Positions 7,622 to 16,752 of a stretch of 64,000 bases of DNA are shown here, piece by piece. The notes under the pieces are model-generated. The model made no database searches, was not told where the DNA came from, and saw nothing but the letters and a program-made list of their open reading frames with translations. The stretch covers positions 1 through 64,000 of the forward strand of contig CASEGJ010000001.1 in NCBI GenBank assembly GCA_949287425.1. Reading direction: 5' to 3'. Source of the DNA: an uncultured Caryophanales bacterium. GTDB lineage: Bacteria; Bacillota_I; Bacilli_A; RFN20; CAG-288. The position numbers and the translations under genes were made by a program. Numbering within the stretch: position 1 is the stretch's first letter; each line of letters starts with the position of its first letter.

Positions 7622-9856
7622 ATGGCAAAGAGACAAAAGTTTTCAAAAGATCCAAAGGTTAGTCTTCTTTCATTAGAAGAGTTTTTAAGCATCTATGATT
7701 TCTTTAAAGGAGGTATTCCGAAAAGATATAGATGGTCTACTGACACCGTACCGTCTGATTGTGAGACTTATTTTAAAATTACTGAAGATAGATTTATAGC
7801 AATATGCTATGGAATGACATTTTCAAATTTTGGAATGGATATAAAAGAAAAACTAGAAACAATTCAAATAGCATTCAGAGATGGCAAAACAGAGTACGAA
7901 TTGTATGATGCAGAAATAGAAGCTTTAAAAAAGGAACGTTCTAAGTTTAAAAAGAGTAAAAGATTAGATGATGAGATTGCGGAAACCGAAAAAGCTAAGA
8001 AAAGACTTCCTAAATATCAAAATGCAAAGCAAACTGTTGAACCGAAGAGTTTTAAAGACTATTTAATTGATACTGGATATAAAACCGATACTAGTAAGTA
8101 TAAACATCGATATGTTGTTTTTGATGTTGAAACAAATGGAACTAGAAAGAACAATGATGATTTGCTATCGCTTTCTATTTATGATCCATCAACTGGGATT
8201 TGTTATAATCGTTATTTTCCACTAGATTTACAGCCAGTAATTTTAACTGGATTTATCCATGGTATTACTGATGAAATGATTGCTGGTTCAACACATATAA
8301 CACAAGAGGAGATGGATCATATAATAAATTACTTTGATTTGAAAAATTCTATTCTCCTTTCCTTTAGTGGTGGAAAAGGCACGTTTGATTCTTCATTTGT
8401 AATTAACTATTGCGAAAGGCATGGTGTTCACGGTTTCGAGGACTTGCAGTATAAGAATATCAAGGAATTGATACCAGCAGCTCCATTTGGAACAGAAGGC
8501 CAACTTTCAAAGGATAACCTTTGTAGAATGTTTGGCATTGAAGGAGTGACTGATTTGCACTCAAGTATGAACGACTGTGTTCTAGAATGGAAATTATTTG
8601 AAAAACTAGCTAGACAGCCCGTCTTTTTCATACAAAACCACTTATACAAATATACCAAAGACTATATTATCCCTATTTCCTATATAACAAAACATCCAGA
8701 ACTTCCAAGATTTGCTGGAATAAAAATTCCTTCGGTTTTGGGGTATACCGAGACTATTTTCGAATATGATTTTCCTAAAACGGCTCTCAAATCGATTAAA
8801 AAATTCCCAACAAATATTACCGGCATAACAATTGAAAATGCTATTAATTCATTGCTTGGCGTCGAAGAACAAGATAACTATAAATTCTTAGCTGATAACA
8901 AAAGACATCTAGAATATGTTGGATCATTAGATAGCAGAATTGAGGAAATCCCAATAATAACTGAGAATGACGGAACAATAAAAACAACTGATCCGCAATA
9001 TAACGATTACGTAGCTGAAATTAATAACGTGACAAAAGTGATAATGGAAAACCTTGTTGACACCATTAAGTTTATAAAAACAAATGTTTTTACTGACTCT
9101 AGAATTATGAGCCAAGAAATGGTTATTTCGGAAGACAATAAGATACTTGCACTGTGTGATTTATCTTCTAGCAAAAGTATTATGGAAATTAAAACAATGG
9201 ATATAATGAGAGAAGATGAATATGGATTGCATATCTCTGCTTTAATTTCTAGGCAACTCTATTATCAAAGAAAAGGTAGAGATGTATATGCGTTGTCGAT
9301 TGTATTTGATAAACACTATAAAGAAAAAACATTCGAAGAGGTTGTTGATGGTTTAAGGATTAAAATCTATAAAGTTGACCTAAAAGTAGTTGAAATTATA
9401 CCAAAAGTATATAAACCTGGACTCTTTGCCACCAAAATACTCCAAGAACTAATTAAAGATAATTCTTTAACATATCCGCAACTCGCTAAAAAGACTGGCT
9501 TTAGCGAAAGAACAATACAATCTTATGTTCGAGAACTTAAAGACAATGGATTTATTGTTAGAGAGGGATTGTCTAACCAAAATGGCGTTTGGAGAGTCTT
9601 GAAGGATGAAAATGGCAATCTAGTTCCAGAAGATCAACAAGTTAAGTTTAGAGCTATAGACTATTCTAAAAACTATAAGCAAAAAGTATTGGAAATGACT
9701 GAAGGTAAAATAGTTTGTACAAATTATATAAATAGTCAAACACCGGCTGAGTACGAGTGTATGGTTTGCGGTCATAAATGGTCAACGAGAGCAGAGCATT
9801 TTAAACATAGGCAAAAACACGGATGCCCAAAATGTAAGGCTGGACGAGAAGCATAA
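7622..9856 (+). CDS. DEDDh exonuclease + PD-(D/E)XK + winged helix + zinc ribbon (module gene C)
   Basis: A 744-residue multidomain protein. Residues about 160-330 form a DnaQ-like 3'-5' exonuclease with all five expected residues: D168 and E170 (FDVETNG), D256 (GTFDSSF), H313 and D318 (HSSMNDC), plus HGIT at 213-216. Residues about 499-560 look like a second nuclease fold: D513, E522-x-K524 (IMEIKT) and RQLYYQ (Q545, Y548). A winged helix lies at 601-660 (LTYPQLAKKTGFSERTIQSY). The C terminus is a zinc ribbon with C713, C716, C735 and C738. Start ATG follows the previous stop by 4 bases. An N-terminal charged helix spans about 90-135. The combination of two nucleases and two nucleic acid binding domains suggests end-processing of a target chosen by genes A and B. 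Confidence 0.8.
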   Translation: MAKRQKFSKDPKVSLLSLEEFLSIYDFFKGGIPKRYRWSTDTVPSDCETYFKITEDRFIAICYGMTFSNFGMDIKEKLETIQIAFRDGKTEYELYDAEIEALKKERSKFKKSKRLDDEIAETEKAKKRLPKYQNAKQTVEPKSFKDYLIDTGYKTDTSKYKHRYVVFDVETNGTRKNNDDLLSLSIYDPSTGICYNRYFPLDLQPVILTGFIHGITDEMIAGSTHITQEEMDHIINYFDLKNSILLSFSGGKGTFDSSFVINYCERHGVHGFEDLQYKNIKELIPAAPFGTEGQLSKDNLCRMFGIEGVTDLHSSMNDCVLEWKLFEKLARQPVFFIQNHLYKYTKDYIIPISYITKHPELPRFAGIKIPSVLGYTETIFEYDFPKTALKSIKKFPTNITGITIENAINSLLGVEEQDNYKFLADNKRHLEYVGSLDSRIEEIPIITENDGTIKTTDPQYNDYVAEINNVTKVIMENLVDTIKFIKTNVFTDSRIMSQEMVISEDNKILALCDLSSSKSIMEIKTMDIMREDEYGLHISALISRQLYYQRKGRDVYALSIVFDKHYKEKTFEEVVDGLRIKIYKVDLKVVEIIPKVYKPGLFATKILQELIKDNSLTYPQLAKKTGFSERTIQSYVRELKDNGFIVREGLSNQNGVWRVLKDENGNLVPEDQQVKFRAIDYSKNYKQKVLEMTEGKIVCTNYINSQTPAEYECMVCGHKWSTRAEHFKHRQKHGCPKCKAGREA

Positions 9857-9944
9857 GTAAATGCATTAAAAAGGAAAAAATTGCTGACAACATCTTCAAA
9901 GCGCGGCAGTCTTTAAATATATCTTTACAGAAAGAGAGAGCGCC

Positions 9945-10058
9945 ATGACTGATGAAATTCAATTACGGTGCCAACTCGCATTGGCTATCGTAGACTCGAT
10001 CTGGCTAAAGGGTAAATGTAGAGTAGCAGATTATATAGGGAAGGAATTAGCAAATTAA
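9945..10058 (+). CDS. Small 37-residue protein, SHOCT-like
   Basis: ATG 9945 follows a purine-rich GAGAGAG site. The product begins MTDEIQLRCQLALAIVDSIW and continues with a short basic tail. The amphipathic helix pattern followed by a G-K turn resembles short SHOCT-like proteins often found beside recombinases. It may be a mobile-element leftover. Function unknown. Confidence 0.4.
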   Translation: MTDEIQLRCQLALAIVDSIWLKGKCRVADYIGKELAN

Positions 10059-10069
10059 TTAAAGAAAAA

Positions 10070-10096
10070 GGACATGCAGAATAATAGAGCATGTCC
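10070..10096 (-). terminator. Terminator of the ATPase remnant
   Basis: GGACATGC (10070-10077) pairs perfectly with GCATGTCC (10089-10096). On the minus strand the stem is followed by CCTTTTTCTTT, which fits a terminator for the leftward gene; on the plus strand no T-run follows. Confidence 0.65.
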
Positions 10097-10104
10097 TGAG
10101 AAAA

Positions 10105-10485
10105 TTATATTAGAGCATAATTGAATCGCATCGTCAGCAACTGATGAACTTGATTCATTGAAGCGACAAGTAAAGCGTTAGTCATAATAAGATCAATAAC
10201 TCTAGGTTTACCTTTAGCCGAATCAACAATATAAATCAAAGCTCCCTCATCGAAGATATTTTCAGAGCCACCTGCCGAATATAATTTATTTCTAATATAG
10301 CTTTCAGCTTCAGATTTGCTTAGTCCTTGGAAGGAATAATTAATACCAATTCTTTGCCTTAAAGGTTCATGAAGAATTGAAGAAAGAGTAGAAAGAATAA
10401 AAGGGAGACCAGCGAGGATAACTACGAAGTTATTATAAGAATCCATTTTGAAGTTAAATATCATTTTTAAATCATTAAGGCTCAA
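10105..10485 (-). pseudogene. ExeA/TniB-type AAA ATPase, N-terminal half missing
   Basis: The 126-residue frame starts at a TTG and lacks the Walker A half. What remains, FKMDSYNNFVVILAGLP, LRQRIGINYSFQGLSKSEAE and KGKPRVIDLIMTNAL, matches the sensor-1 to lid part of ExeA/TniB-like ATPases that act as target selectors for transposases. An in-frame TAA sits just upstream on the minus strand, and no partner integrase is present. It is a remnant of an insertion element beside the defence-like module. It keeps its own terminator. Confidence 0.6.
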
Positions 10486-10662
10486 AATGAGCCATACTTA
10501 GCCTTCTTTAAAGCTTACTTAAGGAATGCTCATCTCAAAGGATTTTCTCGGCATAACATATTTTTTTATCCTCATTTAATTTGGAAATTATCAAATGTTA
10601 CTTTTATATATCCTTAATTAATTTGGTAATATCGTCCTCATTTAACTTGCTATTCTACAGTA

Positions 10663-10788
10663 TCACAAGAAGCTTTAGCTAAGTTATGTAATAAGTCGCG
10701 TATCACAATTTCTAGAATTATTAAAAAATCAAATAAAATTAAACGTGTTGGCCCTGATAAAGGTGGTCATTGGGAAATCATAGATTAA
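10663..10788 (+). pseudogene. C-terminal winged-helix remnant of AlbA_2-type ATP-binding protein
   Basis: A 42-codon frame without a start encodes SQEALAKLCNKSRITISR, a helix-turn-helix, then RVGPDKGGHWEIID and a stop at 10788. AlbA_2/divergent-AAA proteins end with this kind of winged helix (K-GYW near the end). The rest of the gene is gone. A different fragment of the same family lies at the right edge of the window (63694 on). Confidence 0.5.
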
Positions 10789-11316
10789 AATATTGATTAA
10801 TAGTTTAATCTAAAAGTTACCGTTGTTGCCGTTGTAAGGGTGTGCATTGTATTAAAAGTGTAGCATGTTGGCACATTGTAAATTATGTATGATGCATTTA
10901 GAGGTATTTAGTTTTTTCTTTTTATGTTGAAATTTAAGACTTTTTAAAATTGTACCTTGTAATAGCAGTCGAATTCACAGATTTTTTTAAAGCAATCATC
11001 ATAAAAAGAAGATTACAAATATAATGTATTCAACAATTACAAGAGATCTTGAACAATCTTAATCTCTACAACATTCAATAAAGCATAGTAGAATTTTATC
11101 TTCAAGTGTCAATAGTTAAAACGCTATTCAAAAATTTCTCTATATTTAGTAGGTATTTATGTCTTGCTATAACGAAAGAAAATAGAGAAGATTTAAAATC
11201 AGTATTTCTACTAAATATTAGTACTCAACCTTTCCTTTTTATCATTTGCTTTTTGGCTTAAACAATTTATTAATCCATTTCTTAAATGTTAAATTTCTAT
11301 ATAATTATTCAATTTA
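10789..11316. other. Gene-free AT-rich stretch
   Basis: About 530 bases with no supported gene, RNA or strong repeat on either strand. Base composition changes here from the less AT-rich left part to the very AT-rich backbone, so it marks the edge of the accessory region. Confidence 0.5.
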
Positions 11317-11360
11317 GTGTTACAAACAGAAAATAATTTTGATTTTGTAACACATTTTTT
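11317..11360. terminator. Strong hairpin near the end of the WYL regulator gene
   Basis: GTGTTACAAA (11317-11326) pairs perfectly with TTTGTAACAC (11344-11353), followed on the plus strand by ATTTTTT. It lies 18 bases past the stop of the leftward regulator and probably insulates it, although the T-run faces right. Confidence 0.55.
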
Positions 11361-11370
11361 AAAAAGTAAT

Positions 11371-12834
11371 TTAAGATTTTAAAACTAACTTTACATTTTC
11401 AATTATATTATCAATATTAGCAGTTTTGTCATTAGATAGAATAATAAAACCTAGTTTTGATAACATATTTATCAATTCTTTATTTAACTGATCATTTTTT
11501 AATTTTGATTTGTTATCTTTAATAAGTTCAAGCTGTTTAATAAATAGATTATATCTGCTTTTTTGATTGTAAAAGTTTTTGGCAAAACATACACAAGTAA
11601 ATATAGACCAATCGATGTTTTTAATTTCTAAGTTCCTATTAGAAATAACTGACCATTCATCGATATCAGTAATAAAGTCAGTTAAAAAATCTTTAGAAAT
11701 TAATGGGGAAATAACATTAATATTTGAATTTAAATAGATATTTTTAATTAGTGAAAAATAAACTAATAAGTTATTAGAAAAGAATTTAAAATTATCTAAA
11801 ATTAAATTTATATTCTCATCAGTGTATTTCTTTTTGAAAACTAAGTATGAAAAAATAACTAAATAAGCGTATTTAATTTGATCTTGAATCAGTTTATCAT
11901 CTTCATCATAAATGGAATTTAATTTATTAATTGATGGTTTTATTTCTTTTAGAAAATCTATGTTATTAAAATCGTCAATTGTAGTTAAATGAGTATATCT
12001 AGAAATATAGTCACAAGCAAAATTAGCGATATAGCTATTTAATTTATCTGCTTCATATGAGTAATATAAATAACCATCTTTAGAATAGATATATATTTTT
12101 TTATCTTCTTCAATTCTATCAGGTAATGACATTATACACGCATCGATAAAAGTGGCACTTTCTCCTTGCAATTGATCTGAAAAGACGCGTTTTTTAATTT
12201 TCGGATAACTATTGTATCTTTCTTCTTCACCTTCTTTATATTCTTTTAAGCTAACTTTCTTAATTTTAGAAAGTAAATAGTTAACTTTTTTAATTTTTCT
12301 ATTTTCTAAAATATCAGCTGCTAATTTTATTTGCTTATCAATAATACCTGAAATATAATTTGGCTTTAATCTAATTACTTGATCATCTATAAGGATAATT
12401 TCGGCTAATTTATTTAATCTAATAATTTCATATAAGTTATTTATGTTACTGACAATATCAACTTTAGCATTGGTGTTAGAAGAATCAATTAAATCGGGAA
12501 ATAGTGATTCTTTTTGATATTTTGAATAGTCTTTAATTATTGAAGTTTTAATTTGATTTTGCACGTTAAAAGATAGTAAATCAGAATTGCCAATTAAATT
12601 TAATAAGATGTTAACTTGACCGATGGAAAATCTTCTTTCTCCTAGATACCAGCCTTTATTGCCATTAGCTTGAATGATATCGATGTTGTAAGTATCTCTT
12701 AAAGTTCTCATATCAGTTAAAACTGTTTTTCTATTGATATTTAACTTTTTGGCAATTTGAGAATGACTTAGAGGGTGATTTTCATCAGTTTGTTCGGTTA
12801 GTAAATTTAATATTTCCAATAATGTGTCTTTCAT
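11371..12834 (-). CDS. HTH/WYL-family transcription regulator
   Basis: A 487-residue protein. Residues 1-60 form a DeoR/HTH_11-type winged helix (SHSQIAKKLNINRKTVLTDM) followed by GWYLGERRFSIGQVNILL, the usual join to a WYL regulatory region (WYL proteins begin there with R-F/L and an alpha helix). The WYL-like domain at about 150-285 is poorly conserved, and the last 200 residues are alpha-helical and unrecognised. It is divergent from the ArsB-like permease gene with 169 bases between, so it may control that transporter. The ligand is unknown. Confidence 0.65.
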   Translation of the reverse strand: MKDTLLEILNLLTEQTDENHPLSHSQIAKKLNINRKTVLTDMRTLRDTYNIDIIQANGNKGWYLGERRFSIGQVNILLNLIGNSDLLSFNVQNQIKTSIIKDYSKYQKESLFPDLIDSSNTNAKVDIVSNINNLYEIIRLNKLAEIILIDDQVIRLKPNYISGIIDKQIKLAADILENRKIKKVNYLLSKIKKVSLKEYKEGEEERYNSYPKIKKRVFSDQLQGESATFIDACIMSLPDRIEEDKKIYIYSKDGYLYYSYEADKLNSYIANFACDYISRYTHLTTIDDFNNIDFLKEIKPSINKLNSIYDEDDKLIQDQIKYAYLVIFSYLVFKKKYTDENINLILDNFKFFSNNLLVYFSLIKNIYLNSNINVISPLISKDFLTDFITDIDEWSVISNRNLEIKNIDWSIFTCVCFAKNFYNQKSRYNLFIKQLELIKDNKSKLKNDQLNKELINMLSKLGFIILSNDKTANIDNIIENVKLVLKS

Positions 12835-13003
12835 ATAATTTAATTTTAATTTAAAGTGATTAAATTATAAATGAAAATTGCGTTGATGTCCTAAAAAATA
12901 CACATGTTATAAATAGGTAATTTTTATCTGTTTAATCTTTTTATTGAATTTTCTATCTTACTAAACTATGATTAGTTGGTAAACTTGTTTTTTTTAAAAA
13001 GTT

Positions 13004-14305
13004 ATGATTGTTATATATGTTATTTCTAGTTTAACTATCCTTACTATGTTTTTATCTTTCTTTTATTTTCCTATTTTAAAAGTTAAAGGTAAAAAAATAG
13101 ATACATATTGGTTAATTACTTTAATAGGAGCAGTTTTAATTTTGTTAACTAATATTTCTAATGATGGAGAAATATTAAAGTTATTTATTGAAAATAATTC
13201 GACTAATCCATTTAAAATTATCGTTTTATTTCTCTCGTTAACTTTTATTTCTAAATTTTTAGATTCAGTTGGATTATTTGAATATCTAGCTACTAGAGTT
13301 GGTCAAATTGGTAAAGGCAATCAGTTTATTTTATTTACTGTTTTTTATTTTTTAATTTCTTTTTTAACTATTTTAACTAATAACGATATTATCATTATTG
13401 TTACTCCAATTATTATTTATTTTGCTAAAGCTTGCAAAGCTAAACCTTTACCATATTTAATTATGGTTTGTTTTGTTTTAAATACTTTATCTATGACTTT
13501 TTTAACAACTAATGTTTCTAATTTATATTTAGGTTCATTTTATGGCATTACTTATTTTGATTATTTTAAAAAGTTAACGCCAATTTCATTAGTGTTGATG
13601 CTTGTTCTATATTTGATTTTAATTTTTGTTTTCAGAAAAGATCTAAAAGTTAAAATAGTTCCTAATATTGAAAAAGCTCAAATTAAAAACAAGTTTTTAT
13701 TAATAGTTGGTTTGTTATCTTTATTAAGCACTACTATTTTATTAATCGTTTCTAATTTGATTGATATTGAAATGTATATCATTACTTTATCTTTTGGCAT
13801 AGTTGATTTAATTGTCGGTGGAATATATGTCTTTGTTAAAAAAGAGGATAAAAGCTATTTAACTAAACCATTAAAAAGTCTACCTTATGAGTTTATTCCG
13901 TTTTTATCAAGTATGTTTGTTATTATTTCAGCTTTAAATCAAACGCCATTACTAGTAAATATAGGTCAACTTATCAGCAATATTAATTCTGAAATTTTAA
14001 GGGTATTTACTTATGGAATAAGTTCTACATTAAGTGCTAATTTAGTAAATAATGTACCTATGTCATTGCTGTTTGCTGATATTTTAAAAGGAGCAAATAG
14101 CGTTAACTTAAATGAAGTATACGCATGTATTCTTTCAAGTAATATCTGTGCATTAATTACACCATGTGGAGCTTTATCTAGTTTGATGTTTATTAGAATA
14201 TGTAAAGAAAATAACTCAGAAATTAGTTATTTAACATATTTAAAGTTTGCACCTATAGGTATAATTTTGCTATTAATAGGCTGTGGTTTAATTCTTATTT
14301 TTTAA
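13004..14305 (+). CDS. ArsB/NhaD-superfamily ion permease
   Basis: A 433-residue integral membrane protein with about 11-12 hydrophobic segments. Key stretches are FLTILTNNDIIIIVTPIIIY and the C-terminal repeat TLSANLVNNVPMSLLF: each half of ArsB/NhaD/CitT-type carriers holds an N-N/D motif in a broken helix, as seen here (TNND, VNNVP). It probably exchanges an inorganic or organic anion, or sodium, against protons; the substrate cannot be read. No clear Shine-Dalgarno precedes ATG 13004. It lies 40 bases before the amidase gene and divergent from a WYL regulator. Confidence 0.75.
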   Translation: MIVIYVISSLTILTMFLSFFYFPILKVKGKKIDTYWLITLIGAVLILLTNISNDGEILKLFIENNSTNPFKIIVLFLSLTFISKFLDSVGLFEYLATRVGQIGKGNQFILFTVFYFLISFLTILTNNDIIIIVTPIIIYFAKACKAKPLPYLIMVCFVLNTLSMTFLTTNVSNLYLGSFYGITYFDYFKKLTPISLVLMLVLYLILIFVFRKDLKVKIVPNIEKAQIKNKFLLIVGLLSLLSTTILLIVSNLIDIEMYIITLSFGIVDLIVGGIYVFVKKEDKSYLTKPLKSLPYEFIPFLSSMFVIISALNQTPLLVNIGQLISNINSEILRVFTYGISSTLSANLVNNVPMSLLFADILKGANSVNLNEVYACILSSNICALITPCGALSSLMFIRICKENNSEISYLTYLKFAPIGIILLLIGCGLILIF

Positions 14306-14345
14306 TTTAGCGGCAGTAGTATAATATTATTAAAGGAGAAATATT

Positions 14346-15278
14346 ATGTGTACTGCAATTAGAATAGGAGATTGTTTTGGTAGAAATCTCGATTTAGATT
14401 ATTCTTTTAATCAAAATGTTATTTTTATCCCAGCTAAATTTAATATTAAATATAACTATGTAACTGATAACATTAGTCCTAATAAAGTCCTTGGTATGGG
14501 TATTGTTATAGATAACTATCCTTTATTATCTGATGGATTCAATCAATTTGGCTTAGCAGGAGCTGGGTTAAATTTTCCAAATAATGCCAAATTTTTCCCT
14601 TATGATAAACACAAGATTAACATTTCGCCATATGAATTACTCCCATATATTTTAAGAAACTTTAAATCTGTCAAAGAAGTTAAATCGTATTTAAATAAGG
14701 TGAATTTTTTAGATAAACCTTTTTCGAATACTTTGCCTTTAGCTCCTTTACACTATATTTTTGCTGATAAAAATGAATCGATAGTTGTTGAATCATCTTA
14801 CAAGGGATTAGTTATTTATGATAATCAATTTGACGTTTTAACTAACAATCCAGATTTTGAATATCATAAAAATAACGCTAATAGATATTTAAATTTAACT
14901 AATCAATATCCAACTAATAAGATTCCTAATCTTAAATTAGAAGCTGATTCAGTTGGTTTTGGTAGTATGGGTCTATTAGGTGATTATTCTTCATCTTCGA
15001 GATTTATTAAAGCTTTCTATTTAGCAAAGTTTGTAAATTTACCAAAAGAAGACTCTAAAAAGATAGCGACGTTTATAAATTGTTTGACGAGTTTAAGTTT
15101 TATTCAAGGGGTCTGTAAATCTGTTAAAGGTGAATTTGAAAGAACTTTGTATTCTTCATGTATGGATTTAACTAATTTAACGTATTCTTATAAAACTGAA
15201 TGCGGATTATCTATTCACAGTATTAATATGGATGAACCTAGTTTAGATGGCTTAAAGATTTACGATCTATTAGATTGA
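14346..15278 (+). CDS. Choloylglycine hydrolase-family amidase (bile salt hydrolase / penicillin V acylase type)
   Basis: A 310-residue N-terminal nucleophile hydrolase. Start ATG 14346 is preceded by AAAGGAG. Cys2 would be exposed after Met removal and act as nucleophile. Other active-site positions of the family are present: R13 and D16 (GRNLDLD), N167/N168 (LTNNPDF) and R219 (SSSRF). Members cleave conjugated bile salts, penicillin V or acyl-homoserine lactones; sequence alone does not separate these. It is cytoplasmic, with no signal peptide. It follows the ArsB-like permease by 40 bases, which suggests one operon. A gut habitat would fit the bile salt activity. Confidence 0.8.
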   Translation: MCTAIRIGDCFGRNLDLDYSFNQNVIFIPAKFNIKYNYVTDNISPNKVLGMGIVIDNYPLLSDGFNQFGLAGAGLNFPNNAKFFPYDKHKINISPYELLPYILRNFKSVKEVKSYLNKVNFLDKPFSNTLPLAPLHYIFADKNESIVVESSYKGLVIYDNQFDVLTNNPDFEYHKNNANRYLNLTNQYPTNKIPNLKLEADSVGFGSMGLLGDYSSSSRFIKAFYLAKFVNLPKEDSKKIATFINCLTSLSFIQGVCKSVKGEFERTLYSSCMDLTNLTYSYKTECGLSIHSINMDEPSLDGLKIYDLLD

Positions 15279-15364
15279 TAAATGAATAAAATTTACATTG
15301 TATTTATTGCAAATTTATGTTTTTTTTACTAATCTAAAAATATGTTTAATAAGGAGATAGGAAA

Positions 15365-16696
15365 ATGACATATATTGAAGAGGTCTTATCAAAGCTTAAT
15401 ACAAAATATTTCTATGAAAAAGAATTCTTACAAGCGAGTAAAGAAGTCTTAGAATCGTTAAAAGATGTCGTTAGTGAACATGAAGACTTTTATAGAAAAA
15501 ATCTCATTTTAGAAAGATTAACTACTCCAGATAGGATTATATCTTTTAAAGTCGTTTGGAAAGATGATAAAAACAATTTTCAAATTAATAATGGATATAG
15601 AGTTCAGTTTAATAATTGTTTAGGTCCTTATAAAGGTGGACTAAGATTCCATCCTTCTGTCAATCAATCGATTTTAAAATTTTTAGGTTTTGAGCAAGTC
15701 TTTAAAAATGCCTTAACTGGGTTACCTTTAGGTGGTGGAAAAGGCGGATCTGATTTTGATCCAAAAGGAAAATCCGACACTGAAATTATGTCATTTTGTC
15801 AGGCTTTTATGTCTGAATTATATAAATATATCGGGCCAGATATCGATGTTCCTGCCGGTGATATAGGCGTTGGCGGAAAAGAAATAGGTTATTTATTTGG
15901 TCAATATAAAAAATTAACTAATTCTTTTCATGGGGTTTTAACTGGTAAAGGAATTTCATATAGTGGTCTTTTAGGAAGAAAACAAGCTACTGGTTATGGT
16001 TTATTATATATAACTAAAGCTTTATTAGAATCTAAAAACATTTCGTTAAAGGGTAAAACTTGCGTTGTTTCTGGTGCGGGAAATGTCGCGATATATGCCA
16101 TTGAAAAAGCTCAACAACTAGGAATGAAAGTTATAACTTGTTCCGATTCTAATGGATATATAGTTGATGAAAATGGCATTGATTTAGATTTAGTTAAAAA
16201 GCTTAAAGAAGTTGAAAGAAAAAGAATATCTGAATATGTTAAATATCATCCTGAAGCTAGTTATTTTTCAGGTAAAGGGGTATTTAAAGTTAAAGCTGAT
16301 ATTGTTTTACCATGTGCATGTCAGAATGAATTTGATTTAGAAGATGCTAAAGCTTGCGTGAACAATAAAGTTATTTGTATTTTAGAAGGAGCTAATATGC
16401 CATTAACTATAGAAGCAATTAACTATATTAAAGAAAATGGCATTATGTATATTCCTGGTAAAGCTAGTAATGCTGGTGGGGTTGCTGCTAGTGGTATTGA
16501 AATGTCACAAAATAGTTATAGACAATCGTTTAGTTTTGAAGATGTTGATAGACAATTAGAAGTTATTATGAGAAATATCTTTAATAATATTTCTTTGACT
16601 GCTAATAAATATAACAAAATAGATGATTATATGTTTGGAGCTAACGTCACTGGATTTTTTAAGGTTGTCGAAGCTTTGATTGAACAAGGAATTTAA
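15365..16696 (+). CDS. gdhA: Glutamate dehydrogenase
   Basis: A 443-residue hexameric-type glutamate dehydrogenase that interconverts 2-oxoglutarate plus ammonia and glutamate. Substrate-binding motifs GPYKGG (K90) and PLGGGKGG (K126) are intact, as are DVPAGDIGVG and the nucleotide-binding VVSGAGNVA near 235. The length and overall pattern fit the NADP-linked small form. AAGGAG at 15351-15356 precedes ATG 15365. It is monocistronic, ended by a clear terminator. Confidence 0.93.
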   Translation: MTYIEEVLSKLNTKYFYEKEFLQASKEVLESLKDVVSEHEDFYRKNLILERLTTPDRIISFKVVWKDDKNNFQINNGYRVQFNNCLGPYKGGLRFHPSVNQSILKFLGFEQVFKNALTGLPLGGGKGGSDFDPKGKSDTEIMSFCQAFMSELYKYIGPDIDVPAGDIGVGGKEIGYLFGQYKKLTNSFHGVLTGKGISYSGLLGRKQATGYGLLYITKALLESKNISLKGKTCVVSGAGNVAIYAIEKAQQLGMKVITCSDSNGYIVDENGIDLDLVKKLKEVERKRISEYVKYHPEASYFSGKGVFKVKADIVLPCACQNEFDLEDAKACVNNKVICILEGANMPLTIEAINYIKENGIMYIPGKASNAGGVAASGIEMSQNSYRQSFSFEDVDRQLEVIMRNIFNNISLTANKYNKIDDYMFGANVTGFFKVVEALIEQGI

Positions 16697-16720
16697 TTTA
16701 AATAGTTATCAATAAAAAAA

Positions 16721-16752
16721 CACGGGTTTAATCGCAATTGCCCGTGCTTTTT
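16721..16752 (+). terminator. gdhA terminator
   Basis: CACGGG (16721-16726) and CCCGTG (16741-16746) form a perfect stem with a 14-base loop, followed by CTTTTT. Confidence 0.85.
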
